Shown here piece after piece: positions 16,560-19,804 of a DNA stretch of 19,804 bases; within the stretch, counting starts at the first letter, position 1; every line of letters starts with the position of its first letter. This DNA is from Burkholderiales bacterium. GTDB lineage: Bacteria > Pseudomonadota > Gammaproteobacteria > Burkholderiales > Casimicrobiaceae. The stretch lies in NCBI GenBank assembly GCA_025354075.1, contig JANXNO010000286.1, positions 1-19,804 on the forward strand, read 5' to 3'. Made by a program: the position numbers and the translations under genes. The notes under the pieces are model-generated. The model searched no databases. It saw nothing but the letters and a program-made list of their open reading frames with translations, and was not told the DNA's origin.

Positions 16560-17234
16560 TTAAGCGTAAGTTACCCAGCCAGAATCTGCTTTTGAATTCA
16601 GATGTGGCACCGTGTTGTAGCTCACCAGTACATGCCGTTTGGGCGTGAATGCGAACTCGGAGAGCGCGCTGTTTCGGATGCGTAGATTCAGTTCAATCGT
16701 CGTCTCAGGGCTCGTGCCGAGCACATGCCCAACCGCCGTCGAGATCGGCCCACCGCTCGACACGATCAACACGTTTTTGCCGAAGTGATTGGCGCGCATA
16801 TGATCCAGCGCACTGGTCACGCCCGCTAAAAATTCTGCGTATTTCGGCATGCCGACCGGCTCAGTTCTGCCCTGCATCCACGCCGCCAAACCATCGCGCA
16901 GCAAGCGAAAATGACCTTTCACCTGCTCTGGTGTCGTCGGTTTGTGCAGCGGTTCTGGGTGGATTGCGCCAATGATTGCGGCAGGATCATATTCGTTGAG
17001 TCCGGTCCAAGCTAGCGCATCGGTGTTGTCGCGCTGCATACCCTGCGCAATGCCCTGCCAAGTTTGCACATGACGCTTGAGTGTGCCGGTGATCACAGCG
17101 TCAAACGTCACGCCTGTCTCGCGAAAATACTCACCGAGTTTCAAGCTTTGCTTGTGGCCGAGTTCGCTTAAATTGTCGTAATCAACCGCGCCAAACGAGG
17201 CCTGCCCGTGGCGCACTAAATATAGATTTCCCAT
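16560..17234 (-). CDS. Histidine phosphatase family protein, atypical active site
   Basis: A 224-residue member of the phosphoglycerate mutase/histidine phosphatase superfamily. The phosphohistidine motif LVRHGQ is present (R8, H9), as are R54 in TLKR and the acidic NEYD (79-83). The second catalytic His is replaced: the usual VxHGG reads VSSGG, with Ser at 160. Activity may therefore be reduced or altered, although this variant probably represents a subfamily. The protein is cytoplasmic with no signal peptide. The ATG at 17234 has only a weak GGGA-like ribosome site. Substrate unknown. Confidence 0.87.
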   Translation of the reverse strand: MGNLYLVRHGQASFGAVDYDNLSELGHKQSLKLGEYFRETGVTFDAVITGTLKRHVQTWQGIAQGMQRDNTDALAWTGLNEYDPAAIIGAIHPEPLHKPTTPEQVKGHFRLLRDGLAAWMQGRTEPVGMPKYAEFLAGVTSALDHMRANHFGKNVLIVSSGGPISTAVGHVLGTSPETTIELNLRIRNSALSEFAFTPKRHVLVSYNTVPHLNSKADSGWVTYA

Positions 17235-17296
17235 AATCCCATTTTGGCAGAGCCGATTGGATAGGTGACTCTGCTTAGCACGCTTTTCAGTCCACG

Positions 17297-18778
17297 TCAG
17301 TCGCGTCGCGCAAAGTCAATAAACCCGCGCGGCACGTTCACGCCGAGCAGTTCAACGCGTAACTTCTGGCCCACTTTGTAGCCTTCAAAACCCTGCACAA
17401 GTCGCCCCTCAACCGGTGGCGAAAATACACGCACATAGGTGCCTTTGTCCGACGCACCGGTGACAATGGCGTCAAAGCGGTCACCGATCCGTGAGGCGAG
17501 CAATAGCGCGGCGGCCGCCTTCCTTACCTGACGCTCAACCTTGTTGGCGTCGTCCTCCTGCTGACTGCAATGGGCCGCGAGCGCAAACAACGCTGCATCG
17601 CTGTAAGGCGACGGTGCGCCGATCAACGCGGCCTTCATCAAACGCAGGGTCACGAGATCTGGAAAGCGGCGATTCGGCGCGGTCGAGTGAGCATAATCGC
17701 GCACCGCTAAACCAAAGTGCCCGACGCCCGCACTGCCCGGCTTGTCAATCACATATTCGCCCGCGCCCATCAGCTTGACTATGGTCAGCGACAAGTCGGG
17801 AAAGCGCACCGGATCAGCCACACGTCGACGCACCAGAAACGCTTCCAGCGCCTTTGAATCAGGTTCAGGCGGCAGCGCCTCACCGAGCGTTTTAGCAATG
17901 TCCACAATACGCAACCAGCGCTCCGGCGAGCGCACCACGCGATGCAGGGATGAGAAGCCTTTTCCGGTCAAAAAAAGTGCTGCCGCCTGATTGGTCGCGA
18001 TCATGAATTCTTCGATTAACTGGCGGGCGCGGTTGTGCTCTTGCACGTTAAGACTCACCACTTGGTCGCCGTCAAACACGGCCTTCGCCTGAATCGTCTC
18101 AAACTCCAGCGCCCCCTTCTCGCGGCGCTTCGCTCTAAGCTTTTGCGCAATAGCATCCTGCGCGCGAAGCTGCGAGTCCATGCCAGCGACTGCGCGCGCG
18201 GCGGCAGGCAGCGCGCCTTGCCCCTCAAGCCACATCGCAACCGAATCGTAAGCAAGCTTGGCTCGATTCAACACCAGCGCGCGATACGCTGTGCTGGAGG
18301 TCAGTTCACCGTTGCCATCGAACACCATTTCAGTCACCATCGAGAGGCGTGGTTCGCCCTCGTTGAGCGAGGTGAAATCAGTGGACAAGCGCTCCGGCAG
18401 CATGGGAAAAATTCGCGCAGCGGTGTACACCGAACAGGTGTTGTTATGCGCATGATCATCAATCGCAGTGCCCGTTTTGACCAGCGTGTCCACGTCGGCA
18501 ATGGCGACCAGAATTTTGATGGCACCATGAGTCAACGACTCGGACACCGAAAGCTGATCCAGATCACGTGAGTCGTCGTTATCAATCGAGCACCACAACA
18601 GCGTCGTCAAGTCACGAATGTCATCGCCAGTTTCGTTTGACGGGCGAGTGATGCGGGCCATCTCCTGTTCAACTGCGGGAGAAAATTCCGGCTCAAGACC
18701 ACGATCAATCATCGCCTGTTTGGCGATCTGCGCGAGGTCAGCGCGGTTGTTGGGACGATTGGGTGCTTGGGTATTCAT
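17297..18778 (-). CDS. RNB-domain exoribonuclease, short RNase II-like
   Basis: A 493-residue 3'-5' exoribonuclease of the RNase II/RNase R superfamily. The catalytic RNB domain starts near residue 55 with SIDNDDSRDLDQ (64-75), where D66, D72 and D74 match metal-binding Asp residues but the fourth Asp of the DxDD motif is Gln75. Other RNB landmarks are the ARIFPMLPERLS segment and APNRRFPDLVTLR. The end (about 425-493) looks like an S1/OB RNA-binding fold. It lacks the two N-terminal cold-shock domains of RNase II and RNase R, hence the shorter length. The start is the ATG at 18778; no strong ribosome site is seen. It is divergent from the GAF gene across 133 bp. Confidence 0.92.
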   Translation of the reverse strand: MNTQAPNRPNNRADLAQIAKQAMIDRGLEPEFSPAVEQEMARITRPSNETGDDIRDLTTLLWCSIDNDDSRDLDQLSVSESLTHGAIKILVAIADVDTLVKTGTAIDDHAHNNTCSVYTAARIFPMLPERLSTDFTSLNEGEPRLSMVTEMVFDGNGELTSSTAYRALVLNRAKLAYDSVAMWLEGQGALPAAARAVAGMDSQLRAQDAIAQKLRAKRREKGALEFETIQAKAVFDGDQVVSLNVQEHNRARQLIEEFMIATNQAAALFLTGKGFSSLHRVVRSPERWLRIVDIAKTLGEALPPEPDSKALEAFLVRRRVADPVRFPDLSLTIVKLMGAGEYVIDKPGSAGVGHFGLAVRDYAHSTAPNRRFPDLVTLRLMKAALIGAPSPYSDAALFALAAHCSQQEDDANKVERQVRKAAAALLLASRIGDRFDAIVTGASDKGTYVRVFSPPVEGRLVQGFEGYKVGQKLRVELLGVNVPRGFIDFARRD

Positions 18779-18911
18779 AGACTAACTGTATCTCGAATTG
18801 CAAAGTATTGCGTCCGCCTGATTTCGCATTGGCACCTCATAAGGCGCACGTGCAGCCACGCCGACCCACAGCACCTACGTTCTGCGCGCCTCCCCGTAGA
18901 ATCAGCCCAAC

Positions 18912-19394
18912 ATGAGAAACGCCCCCACTCGCCTGGCAGAGTTACGACGACACCTTATCCTCGACTCCACCGCTGAACGGGCATACGACGACATCGTGCG
19001 TTTGCTCGCCTCGAACCTTGATGTGCCAATGGCTATGGTGAATCTTCTCGACGAAGACCGCGACTGGTTCAAGGCGAGTATTGGACTGCCGTTCAGCGAG
19101 TCGCTGGTAAGCACATCGTTTTGCGAATCATTTTTCAAGACTTCCGACGCGGTAATCATCGTTGAGGACACGATCACTGCGCCAGACCTCGCGACCCACC
19201 CGCTCGTGGTGGGCCCGCCGTTTATTCGTTTTTATGCGGCTGCTCGCCTGGCCGTGGCCGGGCACACTTTGGGCACGCTATGCGCCTACGACGTTCGACC
19301 ACGAACTATCTCTGAAACGCAAATAGAGCAATTGCAAACGCTCGCCGCCGCAGCAGTCGATTTAATTCGCAGACGGACACTGCCGGCCTGTTGA
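18912..19394 (+). CDS. Stand-alone GAF-domain protein
   Basis: A 160-residue protein that is almost entirely one GAF domain, a small-molecule or redox-sensing fold. Visible pattern: LASNLDVPMAMVNLLDEDRDWFKASIGL (about residues 32-59), VSTSFCES with a conserved-looking Cys (about 66-73), and GTLCAYDVRPR near 132. No kinase, cyclase or DNA-binding output domain is attached, and no continuation is apparent after the stop. Proteins like this may act through partners. The ATG at 18912 has no strong ribosome site. Confidence 0.87.
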   Translation: MRNAPTRLAELRRHLILDSTAERAYDDIVRLLASNLDVPMAMVNLLDEDRDWFKASIGLPFSESLVSTSFCESFFKTSDAVIIVEDTITAPDLATHPLVVGPPFIRFYAAARLAVAGHTLGTLCAYDVRPRTISETQIEQLQTLAAAAVDLIRRRTLPAC

Positions 19395-19421
19395 GCCGAC
19401 TGCTACGACGCGTCGAGACGT

Positions 19422-19444
19422 AAAAAAACCGCATTTCTGCGGTT
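19422..19444 (-). terminator. Rho-independent terminator of tRNA-Asn
   Basis: On the minus strand AACCGCA, loop GAAA and TGCGGTT form a 7-bp stem followed by a run of seven T. It is 18 bp past the tRNA 3' end. On the plus strand it may also end the GAF transcript, though the T run there is poor (GTTTC). Confidence 0.85.
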
Positions 19445-19461
19445 GTTTCAAACATATCGAT

Positions 19462-19537
19462 TGGCTCCTCGACCTGGGCTCGAACCAGGGACCTACGGAT
19501 TAACAGTCCGGCGCTCTACCAACTGAGCTATCGAGGA
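19462..19537 (-). tRNA. tRNA-Asn (GTT anticodon)
   Basis: The 76-nt minus-strand sequence folds as a standard tRNA: acceptor TCCTCGA pairs with TCGAGGA, D arm TAGCTCAGTTGGTAGAGC, anticodon arm CCGGA-CTGTTAA-TCCGT giving anticodon GTT, T arm with GGTTCGAGCC, discriminator G and an encoded CCA (19462-19464). It lies between pgsA and the GAF gene and reads in the same direction as pgsA. Confidence 0.97.
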
Positions 19538-19550
19538 ATCGAAGCCTTAA

Positions 19551-19556
19551 ATTATA
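19551..19556 (-). promoter_or_regulatory. -10 box of the tRNA-Asn promoter
   Basis: A perfect TATAAT on the minus strand lies 13 bp before the tRNA 5' end, the usual distance for a tRNA with a short leader. No good -35 is visible at 16-18 bp, so the promoter call rests on the -10 and its position. Confidence 0.5.
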
Positions 19557-19591
19557 ACCATAACTGCTAAAACACTGCTTGTGGCAGATAC

Positions 19592-19804
19592 TTAGTCGTT
19601 ATCTGACCCACGCGGACTCTTGTCCATATGCGGCGCGGCGTGCTTCAGGTAATAAAACATGGACCAGAGCGTGAGACCGGCCGCGATCCACAGGGCGAAG
19701 GTGCCAAGCTTTGGCGTGGGAATGCCAGGAAAGAACGGTTCATACAGCAAAAGCGCGATGATTGCCGTCATCTGAGCCGCCGTTTTGAATTTGCCGATAT
19801 TGTT
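19592..19804 (-). CDS. pgsA: CDP-diacylglycerol-glycerol-3-phosphate 3-phosphatidyltransferase, C-terminal part
   Basis: The last 70 codons and stop of a PgsA-like inner-membrane enzyme that makes phosphatidylglycerophosphate from CDP-diacylglycerol and glycerol-3-phosphate, the committed step to phosphatidylglycerol. The visible part begins NNIGKFKTAAQM, matching the GK(W/F)KTAAQM segment of the family. It continues with two hydrophobic stretches (AIIALLLY; FALWIAAGLTLWSMFYYL) and ends in a charged tail. The catalytic CDP-alcohol motif lies outside the window. The tRNA-Asn gene follows after 54 bp on the same strand. Confidence 0.88.
   Translation of the reverse strand, partial: NNIGKFKTAAQMTAIIALLLYEPFFPGIPTPKLGTFALWIAAGLTLWSMFYYLKHAAPHMDKSPRGSDND

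Overview
The window looks like chromosomal DNA of a Gram-negative proteobacterium, most likely a betaproteobacterium near Burkholderiales. This is an inference from protein style (AroB, PgsA, AcnA), high-GC codon use, a TonB-dependent outer-membrane receptor and REP-like hairpins of a type common in beta- and gammaproteobacteria; I could run no search. Both ends are cut: the left edge holds the start of aroB (minus strand) and the right edge the end of pgsA (minus strand).

Positions 594-11674 hold a carbohydrate-utilisation locus. In order: a LacI-family regulator (+), a flavin-dependent tryptophan-halogenase-like protein (-), a divergent TonB-dependent receptor (+, carrying a frameshift), then a compact co-directional set of ABC sugar-binding protein, two MalF/MalG-type permeases, a cytoplasmic family 1 beta-glycosidase and a MsmK/UgpC-type ATPase. 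The halogenase-receptor intergenic region has two 12-bp-core palindromes 23 bp apart, typical of LacI-family operators; one contains the TTGACA of the predicted receptor promoter. The simplest reading is that a beta-glucoside crosses the outer membrane through the receptor, is captured by the binding protein, imported by the ABC transporter and hydrolysed inside the cell, all under LacI-type control. The halogenase role is unknown; one possibility is a substrate carrying an aromatic aglycone.

Positions 11833-14676 encode aconitase A, which is separate housekeeping. From 14893 to 18778 a minus-strand series follows: a small membrane-anchored protein of unknown function, a DUF1304 membrane protein, a PaaI-like hotdog thioesterase, a histidine-phosphatase-family protein lacking its second catalytic His, and a short RNB-domain exoribonuclease. 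A stand-alone GAF protein (+) runs divergently from the ribonuclease. A tRNA-Asn with its own promoter-like TATAAT and a strong terminator lies downstream of pgsA.

Non-coding structure is rich: two copies of a short MITE-like element (about 385-498 and 16419-16542), a REP-like hairpin that contains the halogenase stop codon, and three strong hairpins in the gap between the receptor and the ABC operon. Three genes appear to start at TTG behind good Shine-Dalgarno sequences.
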